Source of the DNA: Xylanimonas allomyrinae
GTDB taxonomy: Bacteria > Actinomycetota > Actinomycetes > Actinomycetales > Cellulomonadaceae
Direction of reading: 5' to 3'
Assembly: GCF_004135345.1 (NCBI RefSeq)
Contig: NZ_CP035495.1
Coordinates: forward strand, 3,534,001-3,598,000
Length of the DNA stretch: 64,000 nucleotides
The position numbers and the translations under genes are program-made. The notes under the pieces are model-generated. The model made no database searches and had not been told where the DNA came from. It saw only the letters and a program-made list of their open reading frames with translations. Positions 34,782 to 43,828 of this stretch are shown here, in pieces (the first letter of the stretch is position 1; each line of letters starts with the position of its first letter).

Positions 34782-36652
34782 GGGAGCACCTCCACGGTGT
34801 CGGCACGGACGTCGGGCGCGGCGGCGGCGTCGGGCTCGGCATCGGGCTCGGTGTCGGGCTCGGCGTCGGGTGCGGCGTCGGCGAGCGACCGGCCGACGAC
34901 GGCGCGGTAGCGCGCCGCGACCTGGCCGCCCGGGGCGGTGCCCGGGCGGTCGAGCAGCTCGCGGTGCGTTCCGCGGGTGGCGACGCGCCCGCCCTCGAGG
35001 AACAGGACGTCGTCGACGTGGTCGAGCACCAGCGGGCTCGCCGTGACGATGAGGGTCGTGCGCCCGCGACGCTCGTCGGCGAGGCGGGCCGCGATGCGGG
35101 CCTCGGTGTGCGCGTCGACGGCGCTCGTCGGCTCGACCAGCACGAGGATCTCGGGGTCGGTCAGCAGGGCGCGCGCGAGCGCCACCCGCTGCCGTTGCCC
35201 GCCCGACAGCGAGCGCGCCTTCTCGGGCAGCTCGCCCGCCAGCCCGTCGGGAACCGAGTCGAGCACGTCGTGCGCGTCGGCCACGTGCATGGCCCGTTCC
35301 AGGTCCGCGAGTGCCGCGCGCTCGCGCGCGTCGAGCTCGACGTCGAGGCGTCCCGAGAAGATCGTGGGCGTCGCGTCGGCGACGACGATGCGGCGGCGCA
35401 GGTGTTCCTTGGGCAGCGCGGCGAGGGCCACGCCGCCGAGCGTGACGGGCGTGCCGGCCTCGGCGTCGTCGTCGAACCTGCCCAGGCGCAGCGCGACGGC
35501 GGCGGCCTCGTCGGGGTCGGCGGCGACGAGCGCGACGACGCGGCCCGGATCGAGGCTGACGCCCGTGGCCTCGTCGCGCAGCAGCGCGCCCGGTGCGGGT
35601 GGCGTGGCCGTGGCCGGCGCCGCGCCCGTGGCGGGAACCACGCGCAGCACCTTGACCACCTTGCCCGCCGAGACGTGCGCGTTGGTCGCGATCTTGAGGA
35701 ACTGCGTCGCGAGCTGCACCGGCCAGCCGAGGAACGCGGCGTAGCCGTAGAAGGACACGAGCTGGCCGGTGGTGATGCGACCCACGACGGCGGCGAGCGC
35801 CCCCAGGTAGACGATCACCACGACGAAGAGCCCGGGCAGCAGCACCTGGAGCGCGTCGAGCCACGACTGCGTGCCCGCCACGCGCACGCCCGCGGCACGC
35901 ACGGCCTGCGACTGCTCGCGGTAGCGCGCCGAGAAGACGGACTCACCGCCGATGCCCCGCAGGATGCGCAGGCCAGAGACGGTGTCGGCGCCGAGGGTGG
36001 TCAGCCGGCCCGTGGCCTCGCGCTGCGCCGTCTGCCGCCGCTGGAGCGGCTTGACGAGGAACGCGAGCACCGCCGCCACGACGGGCAGCCCGAGCGCCAC
36101 GACGACCCCGAGCTGCACGGACGCCGACAGCATGAGCGCCGTCGTCACCGCGTACGCGACGAGCGACCCGAGGAACTGGGCCGACATCGCGTACAGCTCG
36201 CCGATGCGGAACGTGTCGTTCGCGACCGCCGCCACGACCTCGCCCGTGGGCAGCTCGGCAGAGATCGCGTGCCCCGAGCGCGACACCGTGCGCGAGACGA
36301 GCTGAGAGGACCGGAACGCCGCCTGCATCCAGTTGCGCACGTCGAACCGGTGCCCGACGACGGACACCCCGGCCATGACGACGCCCACGGCCAGCAGCAG
36401 CACCGCCCAGCGCCAGGTGGCCGCGTCGAGCCCGCCCGCGACGGCCGAGTCGACCACCCGCCCCAGCAGGAACGGCTGCACCGCCTGGGCCGCGAACGTC
36501 ACGACGCCGCAGGTCAGCGCCATGGCGAGGGTCGGCGCCTGCCGGCGCGCGAGCCAGCCGAGGAACGTCCACGGCCCGCGCAGCGGGGGCGTTCCCGGGT
36601 CGGTCAGGGGGAGCGGTTGCACGAGCAGAAACGTAGGCACGCCCACCGACAT
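34778..36652 (-). CDS. ABC exporter half-transporter with a catalytically dead ATPase domain
   Basis: The 624-residue partner has a normal six-helix membrane domain (residues 20-330). In its ATPase domain, Walker A is gone (VALVAADPDEAAAVALRLG), the Q-loop Gln is replaced (VADATPTIFSG), Walker B reads ILVLVEPTSAVDA with Val for Asp, and the H-loop His is lost (IVTASPLVLDHVDD). The signature LSGGQRQRVALARAL and the D-loop SAVD are perfect. It can therefore complete only its partner's ATP site. The C-terminus is an acidic DAEPDTEPDAEPD tail. ATG 36652 follows a CATAAT -10 element and an inverted-repeat operator. In-frame ATG 36664 and 36721 are alternatives. Confidence 0.9.
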   Translation of the reverse strand: MSVGVPTFLLVQPLPLTDPGTPPLRGPWTFLGWLARRQAPTLAMALTCGVVTFAAQAVQPFLLGRVVDSAVAGGLDAATWRWAVLLLAVGVVMAGVSVVGHRFDVRNWMQAAFRSSQLVSRTVSRSGHAISAELPTGEVVAAVANDTFRIGELYAMSAQFLGSLVAYAVTTALMLSASVQLGVVVALGLPVVAAVLAFLVKPLQRRQTAQREATGRLTTLGADTVSGLRILRGIGGESVFSARYREQSQAVRAAGVRVAGTQSWLDALQVLLPGLFVVVIVYLGALAAVVGRITTGQLVSFYGYAAFLGWPVQLATQFLKIATNAHVSAGKVVKVLRVVPATGAAPATATPPAPGALLRDEATGVSLDPGRVVALVAADPDEAAAVALRLGRFDDDAEAGTPVTLGGVALAALPKEHLRRRIVVADATPTIFSGRLDVELDARERAALADLERAMHVADAHDVLDSVPDGLAGELPEKARSLSGGQRQRVALARALLTDPEILVLVEPTSAVDAHTEARIAARLADERRGRTTLIVTASPLVLDHVDDVLFLEGGRVATRGTHRELLDRPGTAPGGQVAARYRAVVGRSLADAAPDAEPDTEPDAEPDAAAAPDVRADTVEVLP

Positions 36653-36672
36653 GATGCGACGCATTATGTCGG
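36646..36672. promoter_or_regulatory. Inverted-repeat operator over the ABC exporter -10
   Basis: CCGACATGATGC (36646-36657), GAC, GCATTATGTCGG (36661-36672): 12-bp arms with one mismatch. It includes the minus-strand CATAAT hexamer and covers the ABC start; the DUF3817 -10 is 16 bases further on. No regulator gene is adjacent. Confidence 0.65.
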
Positions 36673-36687
36673 CGCGACGCAGACCCG

Positions 36688-36693
36688 TACGGT
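36688..36693 (+). promoter_or_regulatory. -10 hexamer for leaderless DUF3817 gene
   Basis: TACGGT, 6 bases before GTG 36700. Confidence 0.5.
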
Positions 36694-36699
36694 GGCCTC

Positions 36700-37101
36700 G
36701 TGACCGAGGTATCCAGCGCACAGGCCGCCACCGCCATCCGCAAGGCGCGGGGAGCGCTCGGCCGGTACCGGTTCATGGCGATCCTCACCGGCGTGATGCT
36801 GCTGCTGCTGACGGCGGCGTGCATCGTCAAGTACGTGTTCGGCCTCTGGTGGGACGTCGACTGGTCGACCGGGGTCACCAAGTGGGTCGGCATCGTGCAC
36901 GGCTGGGTCTACATGGTCTACCTCGTGACCGTGCTGCACGGCTGGTCCGTCATGCGCTGGGGCTGGGGACGGCTCGCCGCGATGGTCTTCGCCGGCGTGG
37001 TGCCGGTGATGTCGTTCGTCGTCGAGCGGCACGTGCACGCCGACGGCCAGACCAAGCTCGCGGCGCTCGCCGAACGGTACGAGGTGCGCGACGGCGCCTG
37101 A
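36700..37101 (+). CDS. DUF3817 integral membrane protein
   Basis: The 133-residue protein has three or four membrane helices (about 24-46, 62-84, 92-112). The blocks LGRYRFMAILTGVMLLLL, GIVHGWVYMVYLVTVLHG and RWGWGRLAAMVFAGVVPVMSF are typical of DUF3817 proteins, which are often encoded next to guaA in actinobacteria, as here. Function unknown. The C-terminus (HVHADGQTKLAALAERYEV) is cytoplasmic in the likely topology. guaA starts 31 bp downstream. Confidence 0.88.
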   Translation: MTEVSSAQAATAIRKARGALGRYRFMAILTGVMLLLLTAACIVKYVFGLWWDVDWSTGVTKWVGIVHGWVYMVYLVTVLHGWSVMRWGWGRLAAMVFAGVVPVMSFVVERHVHADGQTKLAALAERYEVRDGA

Positions 37102-37120
37102 GGCCGAGGCCGTCGCCGCC

Positions 37121-37126
37121 TAAGAT
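37121..37126 (+). promoter_or_regulatory. -10 hexamer for leaderless guaA
   Basis: TAAGAT, 6 bases before GTG 37133. Confidence 0.55.
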
Positions 37127-37132
37127 GGACCG

Positions 37133-38721
37133 GTGACGACCCCCTCCGCCCCGGCCCTCACGACCCTCGCCCCGTCCTGGTGGTCGACTTCGGCGCCCAG
37201 TACGCCCAGCTCATCGCCCGCCGTGTGCGCGAGGCCAAGGTGTACTCCGAGATCGTCCCGCACACCATGCCGGTCGCTGACATGCTCGCGAAGGACCCGG
37301 CGGCCATCATCCTCAGCGGCGGCCCGAGCTCGGTGTACGCCGACGGCGCCCCGTCGGTCGACCCGGCGCTGTTCACCGCGGGCGTGCCGGTCATGGGCAT
37401 CTGCTACGGGTTCCAGGTCATGGCGCAGGCACTGGGCGGCGAGGTCGCCCGGACGGGGCTGTCGGAGTTCGGCGGCACGGCCGTCGACGTGTGCGCGACG
37501 GGCGTGCTGCTCGCCGGCACCCCGGTGCGCCAGAGCGCGTGGATGAGCCACGGCGACGCCGTCCACCGCGCCCCGCAGGGCTTCGAGGTGCTCGCGACGA
37601 CGACGGGCGCGCCCGTCGCGGCGTTCGAGGACCGCGGCCGGCGCCTGTTCGGCGTGCAGTGGCACCCCGAGGTCCGGCACTCCGAGCATGGGCAGACCGT
37701 GCTGGAGCACTTCCTGTACGACGGCGCCGGGCTGGCCCCCGAGTGGACGCCCGGCAACGTCATCGCCGACCAGGTCGCCGCGATCAAGGCGCAGGTGGGC
37801 GACGCGCGCGTCATCTGCGCGCTGTCGGGCGGCGTCGACTCGGCGGTCGCCGCGGCGCTCGTGCAGAAGGCCGTGGGCGACCAGCTCACGTGCGTGCACG
37901 TCGACCACGGCCTGATGCGCGAGGGCGAGGTCGAGCAGATCGAGCGCGACTTCGTCGCCGCCACCGGCGTGCGCCTCATCGTGCGCGACGAGAAGGAGCG
38001 GTTCCTGACGGCGCTCGCGGGGGTCACCGACCCGGAGACCAAGCGCAAGATCATCGGCCGCGAGTTCATCCGCGTGTTCGAGGACGCGCAGCGGGACATC
38101 GTCGCCGAGGCCGGCGCGCACGGCGAGGAGGTCCGGTTCCTCGTGCAGGGCACGCTCTACCCCGACGTCGTCGAGTCGGGCGGTGGCGAGGGCGCGGCCA
38201 ACATCAAGTCGCACCACAACGTGGGCGGTCTGCCCGACGACCTGACGTTCGAGCTGGTCGAGCCGCTGCGCACCCTGTTCAAGGACGAGGTGCGTGCCGT
38301 GGGCCGCGAGCTGGGCGTGCCCGAGGAGATCGTCTCCCGTCAGCCGTTCCCCGGGCCGGGCCTGGGCATCCGCATCATCGGCGAGGTCACCGCGCACAAC
38401 CTCGACATCCTGCGCCGCGCCGACGCCGTCGCACGCGAAGAGCTGACCAAGGCCGGGCTCGACGGCGAGATCTGGCAGTGCCCCGTGGTGCTGCTGGCAG
38501 ACGTGCGTTCCGTGGGCGTGCAGGGCGACGGCCGCACCTACGGCCACCCGGTCGTGCTGCGTCCGGTCTCCTCCGAGGACGCCATGACGGCGGACTGGAC
38601 CCGCCTGCCCTACGACGTGCTCGCCACGATCTCGACGCGCATCACCAACGAGGTGCGCGAGATCAATCGCGTCGTGCTCGACGTGACCTCCAAGCCCCCG
38701 GCCACGATCGAATGGGAGTGA
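37133..38721 (+). CDS. guaA: GMP synthase (glutamine-hydrolysing), frameshift near the start
   Basis: GuaA aminates XMP to GMP. From GTG 37133 the first 14 residues ([13 protein letters not shown]) are followed by a frame change; [20 protein letters not shown] onwards is in another frame. One C missing from the run at 37170-37173 restores 529 residues. Domains: class I glutamine amidotransferase with GICYGFQ (Cys) and GVQWHPEV (His), the ATP pyrophosphatase P-loop [10 protein letters not shown], and a C-terminal dimerisation domain ending [15 protein letters not shown]. If the frameshift were real, translation could start only at GTG 37180 inside the first strand of the fold. Confidence 0.95.
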
Positions 38722-38861
38722 GCGCACGCTCGCACGCAATCCGTCGATCCTTCTCGCATGCGCTGAGCATCTGCTCGAATCGCGAACGTTTGACGACCTG
38801 AAATCCCCTGCGCACCCGCGCGGACCTGCCGATTCACCGGGCGCACCTCCTGACCGGCCGA

Positions 38862-38867
38862 TAGCGT
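38862..38867 (+). promoter_or_regulatory. Candidate -10 for the 38901 membrane protein
   Basis: TAGCGT 33 bases before the ATG, with a strong GAGGAGGGG ribosome site between, so this is a conventional leader. The remaining 140 bp back to guaA show no clear element. Confidence 0.4.
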
Positions 38868-38900
38868 GACTTACGGCCACACGAGCCGAGGAGGGGAACA

Positions 38901-39527
38901 ATGTCGAGCACCGTCACCGTGCGTCCGACCCGCACCGTACGAGGGATCGGACTCTTCGCGATCATCGCCGGAGTCGTCATGATCCTGGCGGGGATCCTGG
39001 TTTGGATCCTCGTCGCCACACAGCTGGCGAACGAGAAGATCACCGTCTCCGGGGACTCCACGTTCCTCGGGGGCATGTTCAGCGGTGACCGCGTCGCCGG
39101 ACCGCTCACCGCGTTCGCCCAGGCGGACATCATCAACGACCACGCGCTGAGTTCCACCGACGGACAGACATACGCCCAGCTCGGCCAGGACGACCCGCGT
39201 CGCGAGGTCGTCATGACCGCGTCCTTCCTGCGCGCTTCGCTGTTCACGTCGGTCGTGTCCTTCGGGATCTGCCTGCTCGTGATCGCGCTCGGGGTGCTGT
39301 TCCTGCTCGTCGGCGCTGCGCTCCGGCGCCTCGCGGCAGGCCCCGAGGTGTCGATCAGCGGCGTGGGGACCGCCGCGCTCGCCTCGGACGCTGACGCCTA
39401 CGGGCGGCACGCGAGCGCCGCGGCGGCGCCGTCGCCCTCGACGCCACCGGCAGAGGCTGGGCCAGGTGCAGGGGGCACCGCGGAGGCGGGCGAGGACGGT
39501 GACGGCGCCGGGGGGCGCCGCGCCTGA
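38901..39527 (+). CDS. Two-TM membrane protein of unknown function
   Basis: I do not recognise a characterised family. The 208 residues show a helix at 16-40 (IGLFAIIAGVVMILAGILVWI), an extracytoplasmic loop of about 70 residues (NEKITVSGDSTFLGGMFSGD ...), a second helix at about 115-138 and an Ala/Pro/Gly-rich cytoplasmic tail. Similar actinobacterial proteins are often mislabelled LigA dioxygenase; nothing here supports an enzyme. GAGGAGGGG precedes ATG 38901. A hairpin follows the stop, so the gene is probably transcribed alone. Confidence 0.75.
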   Translation: MSSTVTVRPTRTVRGIGLFAIIAGVVMILAGILVWILVATQLANEKITVSGDSTFLGGMFSGDRVAGPLTAFAQADIINDHALSSTDGQTYAQLGQDDPRREVVMTASFLRASLFTSVVSFGICLLVIALGVLFLLVGAALRRLAAGPEVSISGVGTAALASDADAYGRHASAAAAPSPSTPPAEAGPGAGGTAEAGEDGDGAGGRRA

Positions 39528-39546
39528 GCCGCACGCACCCGCACGC

Positions 39547-39586
39547 CGTCGGGCCCCGGACACCTCCTGGTGACCGGGGCCCGACG
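39547..39586. terminator. Bidirectional terminator hairpin
   Basis: CGTCGGGCCCCGG (39547-39559) pairs perfectly with CCGGGGCCCGACG (39574-39586); the loop contains CACC-TCCT-GGTG, which can extend the stem. It lies between converging genes. Confidence 0.85.
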
Positions 39587-39675
39587 TGTGAGTGCTCTCG
39601 GCGCGTCGTCCGCGCTCGGGGCCGCCCGGGGCCGCCCCGGCGCCGCGAGCGCCGGTCGGCGGAACGCCGGCCGTG

Positions 39676-40371
39676 TCAGGCGCTCGCGCGGCGCTCGGCG
39701 CGGGTCCGGCGACGCGCCGCGCCGACCACCGATGCGACGACGAGCACCGCACCCGCGACGGCGAGCAGGTAGATGACCGCGAGGCCGACGTCGAGGCGTG
39801 CCCCCGCCGCGACCGACAGGGCGCCGACGCCGATCGCGATGATCATGAAGCCCCACAGGATGGTGCCGGTGCGGGGCGTCGTGCGCACCAGGGGTGCGGG
39901 CGGCGGCGTCCAGGCGGGCACCTCGGAGGGCGTCGCCGCGGACGGGCCCGCGGTGGGCGGTGTCGTGTAGGCCGGGGCGGCTCCGTAGGGCGACCCGTAG
40001 GACGACGTCCCCGAGGGGTCCGTGCCGTACGTCGTGCCGTACGTCGTGCCGTACGTCGTGCCGTACGTCGTTCCGTATTCGGCTGGGCCGCGGGCCGGGG
40101 GCTCTGCCGTGACGGGCGCGGCGGCGAAGACGGCGGTGTCCGCCACGACAGGGTCGGCGGCCGGTGCGTCGAAGACTACGGTCTCGCCGGCGGCGTCTTC
40201 GGCGGCGTCTTCGGTGGTGTTCTCGGCGGCGGTGCCTTCGTCGGTGGCGCCGCGGTCCGCGGCGTCGGCGAGCACCTGCGTGTCGCCCGGGTCGGGCTCG
40301 AGCTGCTGGGTCGTGTCGCCGTGCTCGACGGCGTCGTCGTCGGGGCGTTCGCCCGTGGGGGTCTGGCTCAT
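39676..40371 (-). CDS. Acidic two-TM protein with TYGT repeats
   Basis: Unrecognised 231-residue protein. The first 100 residues are acidic and disordered. Next come five TYGT units (AEYGTTYGTTYGT...) encoded by a 12-bp tandem repeat, then a Pro/Thr-rich linker, two TM helices at about 170-212 (TGTILWGFMIIAIGVGALSV and LAVIYLLAVAGAVLVVASVV) and a basic tail RRRTRAERRASA. Long cytoplasmic acidic N-terminus and short basic C-terminus are inferred. AAGGAG lies 8 bases before ATG 40371. It is downstream of the PspC/LiaF-like gene in the same direction with a 190-bp gap and may belong to the same envelope-response set. Confidence 0.72.
   Translation of the reverse strand: MSQTPTGERPDDDAVEHGDTTQQLEPDPGDTQVLADAADRGATDEGTAAENTTEDAAEDAAGETVVFDAPAADPVVADTAVFAAAPVTAEPPARGPAEYGTTYGTTYGTTYGTTYGTDPSGTSSYGSPYGAAPAYTTPPTAGPSAATPSEVPAWTPPPAPLVRTTPRTGTILWGFMIIAIGVGALSVAAGARLDVGLAVIYLLAVAGAVLVVASVVGAARRRTRAERRASA
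40022..40080. repeat. 12-bp in-frame tandem repeat coding TYGT units
   Basis: About five copies of GTACGTCGTGCC, the last degenerate. Each encodes a four-residue unit on the minus strand, so copy-number change keeps the frame. Confidence 0.88.
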
Positions 40372-40561
40372 CGGTTCATCTCCTTGCGGTCAGCCTGTGC
40401 GGCGCTTCGCTGCGGTGGGTGCCTCGTGTCCCGGCTCTCGCCCGCGCTGCGCTCCGTGTCGTTCGGGTTCGTCGTGCTGGTCGTGCTCGTCGTGGTCGGC
40501 CCGGCGGTTCGTGGCGCGGGGCGTCGTGTGCCTCGGCGTGCGACCCGCGCCGCCCGGCGCG

Positions 40562-42274
40562 TCAGTTCTCGGTGACCGTGACGTTGCCTGCGCCCGCTGA
40601 GACGAGCAGGCGCAGCGTGGCGCCGTCCTGGATCGCCTCGTCGGAGGAGAGGTGGGCGGTGCTGCTGCCGACGCGGCTGAGCGTCCGCGTCCCGGGGTCC
40701 ACCTGCCAGATGACCTGGCCGGCCAGGAGCCGGACGTCGGCCTCGACGGCGGCGTCGCGCGGGACGACGACGGTCAGGTCGCCCGCGGTGAGCCGGATCG
40801 GGACCTCGACGGGGTCGTCGGTCGTGGCGTCCGAGAGGTCGAGCCCGGACAGGTCGATCGTCGGGTCGCCGAACTGGACGCGGAACCCGCGCTCGGCCTC
40901 GGCGAGCGACCGCGGCGCGACCGTTCCCTCGCTGACGTCGGTGCCGCGGGTGCCGACGTCACGCCACGTGCCGTGGATGTCGCGCGTGATGTACAGGCCG
41001 GGGAACCCGTCTCCGCTCGCACCGATGCTCCAGGGGAGGGCCACGACCAGGCCGACGATCGCGAGGAAGCCCAGCCAGCCGCTCGACCGGCCGCGGATGC
41101 CGCTGACGACGATCGCAGCGCCGACGACGACGAGGGCCAGGCCCAGCCACGCGAGCACGGGCTCGACACCACCGTCGAACGGCCAGGGCAGCGACAGCCC
41201 CGTGCGGTCCTGAGCCATCAGCAGTGCACCGGCGATGAGCACCAGGCCGACGACGACGCCGAGCGTGGCCGCCCCCGCACTCTTGGTGACCGGCTTCGAG
41301 GCCCGCTCTGCGGCACGCTCGCGGGCGCGCTGCTGCTGGGTGGCGGCCTTGAGGTGTGCCTGCTCGCGCGCTGCCGCGGCGCGGGCACGCGCGGCCTCGA
41401 CCCGGGCGTCGGCGGCCTGGGCGCGAGCCGCGGCCCGGGCCTGGTTGGCGGCGCGGGTCCGCTCGGCGTGGGTCCGCGGGTCGTCCCCCGGCTCCGGCGG
41501 CACGGACGCGCGGACGCCGTCGGGCGCACCGGCGAACGCCGCGCTGCTCGAGGCGCCGGTCGCGCTCGCCGAACCCGGCTGGCCGGCGGAGGGCTGGGCC
41601 GGGTACGGCGTCGTCGGCCCGGGGTAGGCAGGACCCGTCGGGCCCGCGTACGCCTGGGGCGCGCCAGGTCCGGACGGCGTCGGACGCGAGGTCGCACGGC
41701 CCGACTCACGCCACGCCCGGCGCCGGTCGCGCACGAACCGGAGCAGCAAGCAGCCGACCGTGATCCAGACGGCGATCCAGAAGAGTGTGACGATCCAGCC
41801 GAAGTCGCCACGGAACCACCACGTCCCGAGCCCGTTCGACCAGCTGAAGCCGGCGATGAGCGCGAGCCCCGCACCGACCAGCGCGACGTCGAAGTCACCG
41901 TGGAGCGCCTGCTGGATGTGGATGCGACCGTCGCGGCGCTCGGGCAGCAGGGCCCAGCCGAGGGCGTACGCCACCAGGCCGATGCCGGTGAGGAAGAAGC
42001 TCAGGAAGAGGATGCCGCGCACGAGCAGCGGGTCCCAGCCCAGGCGCTCGGCGACGCCACCGGCGACACCGCCCACCCAGCGGTCCTCCGAGCGGGCCAG
42101 GCCCGAGCGGCGGATCGAGTCGAAGAACCGGTCCGAGCCCGAACGGGGAGGTCCGGACGGTGTCCCGTACGGCGCCTCCTGCGGAGGTGGGTCGAACGGC
42201 GGGACCGACGCCGACGGGGGAGTCGAGTCGGCGCCGGAGTCCGGCGAAGGAGGAAGGTGCGGGTCCGTGCTCAT
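40562..42274 (-). CDS. PspC-domain membrane protein with LiaF-like C-terminal domain
   Basis: The 570-residue protein has a Pro-rich N-terminus (1-45), a PspC domain (about 48-110: LARSEDRWVGGVAGGVAERLGWDPLLVRGILFLSFFLTGIG), two further helices, a Pro/Ala linker, an Ala/Arg/Gln coiled-coil segment (about 285-345), three TM helices and a C-terminal domain with VVVPRDAAVEADVRLLAG and VTVTEN, similar to the LiaF/cell-wall-active antibiotics response domain. It is divergent from a PspC-histidine kinase and its response regulator. By analogy with LiaF it may hold the kinase inactive until envelope stress. ATG 42274 gives the clean N-terminus; a longer in-frame start at 42520 overlaps the divergent gene. 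Confidence 0.85.
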   Translation of the reverse strand: MSTDPHLPPSPDSGADSTPPSASVPPFDPPPQEAPYGTPSGPPRSGSDRFFDSIRRSGLARSEDRWVGGVAGGVAERLGWDPLLVRGILFLSFFLTGIGLVAYALGWALLPERRDGRIHIQQALHGDFDVALVGAGLALIAGFSWSNGLGTWWFRGDFGWIVTLFWIAVWITVGCLLLRFVRDRRRAWRESGRATSRPTPSGPGAPQAYAGPTGPAYPGPTTPYPAQPSAGQPGSASATGASSSAAFAGAPDGVRASVPPEPGDDPRTHAERTRAANQARAAARAQAADARVEAARARAAAAREQAHLKAATQQQRARERAAERASKPVTKSAGAATLGVVVGLVLIAGALLMAQDRTGLSLPWPFDGGVEPVLAWLGLALVVVGAAIVVSGIRGRSSGWLGFLAIVGLVVALPWSIGASGDGFPGLYITRDIHGTWRDVGTRGTDVSEGTVAPRSLAEAERGFRVQFGDPTIDLSGLDLSDATTDDPVEVPIRLTAGDLTVVVPRDAAVEADVRLLAGQVIWQVDPGTRTLSRVGSSTAHLSSDEAIQDGATLRLLVSAGAGNVTVTEN

Positions 42275-42321
42275 GCCGTCGATCCTCGCCCGGGCACGCC
42301 TGGCGCGACTATCGGGTGCCG

Positions 42322-42370
42322 CCCTGAAGCGACCCTGAAACTGCACTCCGGGGCGGCGCCGGAACCCTGA
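42322..42370. promoter_or_regulatory. Helically phased CCCTGA repeats between the LiaF-like and kinase genes
   Basis: CCCTGAA at 42322 and 42333 and CCCTGA at 42365 are spaced 11 and 32 bp apart, about one and three helical turns. They lie in the 147-bp divergent promoter region. They are candidate sites for the LuxR-type response regulator encoded at 43962. Confidence 0.4.
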
Positions 42371-42421
42371 TTCCCCGCCCCGACGGCGGTCCGGGGACCC
42401 AAGACGTGTCACGATCGGCAG

Positions 42422-43828
42422 GTGAGCCACCCGCAACCCGCCGCAGGCGCCCGCCTGCCGCTGCGCCGCCCCGAGGCGGACCGGTGGGTCGCGGGCGTGT
42501 GCTCGGGAGTCGCCGCGCACCTCGCGGTCCCGGTCGCCGCGGTGCGTGCCGTCATGGCGCTGCTCGCGCTCGCGGGCGGTGCGGGCGCGGCCGTCTACGT
42601 CTTCTGGTGGGTCACCATCCCCTCGGGCGACCCGCGCGCCGCGGCCGACGACGCCGCCCCCGCCGCGCTGCGCCGGCTCGCGCCACGGCTACGCCTCGCG
42701 GACGTGGCCGCACGCGTGCAGCGGCGCGACATCGCCGTCGGCGTGGGCCTGCTGCTCGGTGCCGCCCTGCTGGTCTCGATGCGCGCCGGGTGGGACTGGC
42801 AGCAGTCCTGGGTGATCCCCGCCCTGCTGACGCTCGGTGGCCTCGCGCTCGCGTGGAGCCAGGTCGACGCCGTCCAGCGCGCCGCCCCCGCCGGTGGGCG
42901 CCGTTGGACCGCCCTCGCCCGCCCTGCCGGCGGCCTCGCGCTCGTGGTCGCCGGAGCGTTGCTCCTCGTGGGTCAGGACGCGCCCAGGTGGGCCGTGATC
43001 CAGGCGGCAGCGGCGGCGCTCGCGGTCCTGATCGGCTTCGCGCTCGTGCTCGCCCCGTGGTGGCTGCGGCTCGTGCGCGAGCTCGGCGACGCGCGCGCCG
43101 CGCGCGCCCGCGAGGCCGAGCGCGCCGACATCGCCGCCCACCTGCACGACTCCGTGCTCCAGACCCTGGCCCTCATCCGCACGCGGGCCGACGACGCCGA
43201 CGCCGTCGCGCGCATGGCCCGCGCGCAGGAGCGCGAGCTGCGCGAGTGGCTCTACGACGACCGCCGCGCCCCCGGCACCTCGCTCGCGGCCGAGCTGCGT
43301 GCGCTGGTCGCCCAGGTCGAGGACGGCCGCGTCGGCAAGCCCGCCGAGGGTCCCCGGGCCCTCAACGGCGTGCCACCGGGCGACGACGAGGCGGCAGGCG
43401 CCGGGAGGGGCGTCCCCGGGATCGCGCCCGTGGCGGTCGACGTCGTCGTCGTCGGCGACTGCGAGCCGACCGAGGCCACGACGGCGCTGCTGCAGGCCAC
43501 GCGCGAGGCGCTGGTCAACGCGGTCGCCCACGGCAGACCGCCCGTGACCGTCTACCTCGAGGTGACCGCCGCCGCGGCCGAGGTGTTCGTGCGCGACCGC
43601 GGCGACGGGTTCGCGATGGACGACATCGCCCCCGACCGGTTCGGTGTACGCGAGTCGATCCTCGGGCGCGTGCGGCGCCGCGGCGGGACTGCCGAGGTCA
43701 GCAGCCGTGCGGGGTGGGGCACCGAGGTCCGGCTGCGGATGCCGCGGGACCCCGAGGCCGCGCGCGGCCCGACGCCCGAACGTGCCGCGACCAGCGCGCG
43801 CGAGGGGGCTGCGCTCCCGGCAGAGTAG
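42422..43828 (+). CDS. Membrane histidine kinase with N-terminal PspC domain
   Basis: The 468-residue kinase has a PspC domain (15-70: RWVAGVCSGVAAHLAVPVAAVRAVMALLALAGG), about five TM helices to residue 225, a HisKA_3 helix with the phospho-acceptor in ERADIAAHLHDSVLQTLALI and a HATPase with N-box TREALVNAVAHG and G-box RDRGDGFAMDDI. An insert of 50 residues lies before the N-box. It is the cytoplasmic-membrane sensor of a NarL/LiaS-type system; the response regulator follows 133 bp downstream. Fusion of PspC to a kinase recurs in actinobacteria. The GTG start is the first in frame after the divergent promoter. Confidence 0.9.
   Translation: MSHPQPAAGARLPLRRPEADRWVAGVCSGVAAHLAVPVAAVRAVMALLALAGGAGAAVYVFWWVTIPSGDPRAAADDAAPAALRRLAPRLRLADVAARVQRRDIAVGVGLLLGAALLVSMRAGWDWQQSWVIPALLTLGGLALAWSQVDAVQRAAPAGGRRWTALARPAGGLALVVAGALLLVGQDAPRWAVIQAAAAALAVLIGFALVLAPWWLRLVRELGDARAARAREAERADIAAHLHDSVLQTLALIRTRADDADAVARMARAQERELREWLYDDRRAPGTSLAAELRALVAQVEDGRVGKPAEGPRALNGVPPGDDEAAGAGRGVPGIAPVAVDVVVVGDCEPTEATTALLQATREALVNAVAHGRPPVTVYLEVTAAAAEVFVRDRGDGFAMDDIAPDRFGVRESILGRVRRRGGTAEVSSRAGWGTEVRLRMPRDPEAARGPTPERAATSAREGAALPAE

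Noticed and set aside
38901-39527. LigA ring-opening dioxygenase label
   Set aside because: The sequence shows two TM helices and a low-complexity tail, with no dioxygenase motif.
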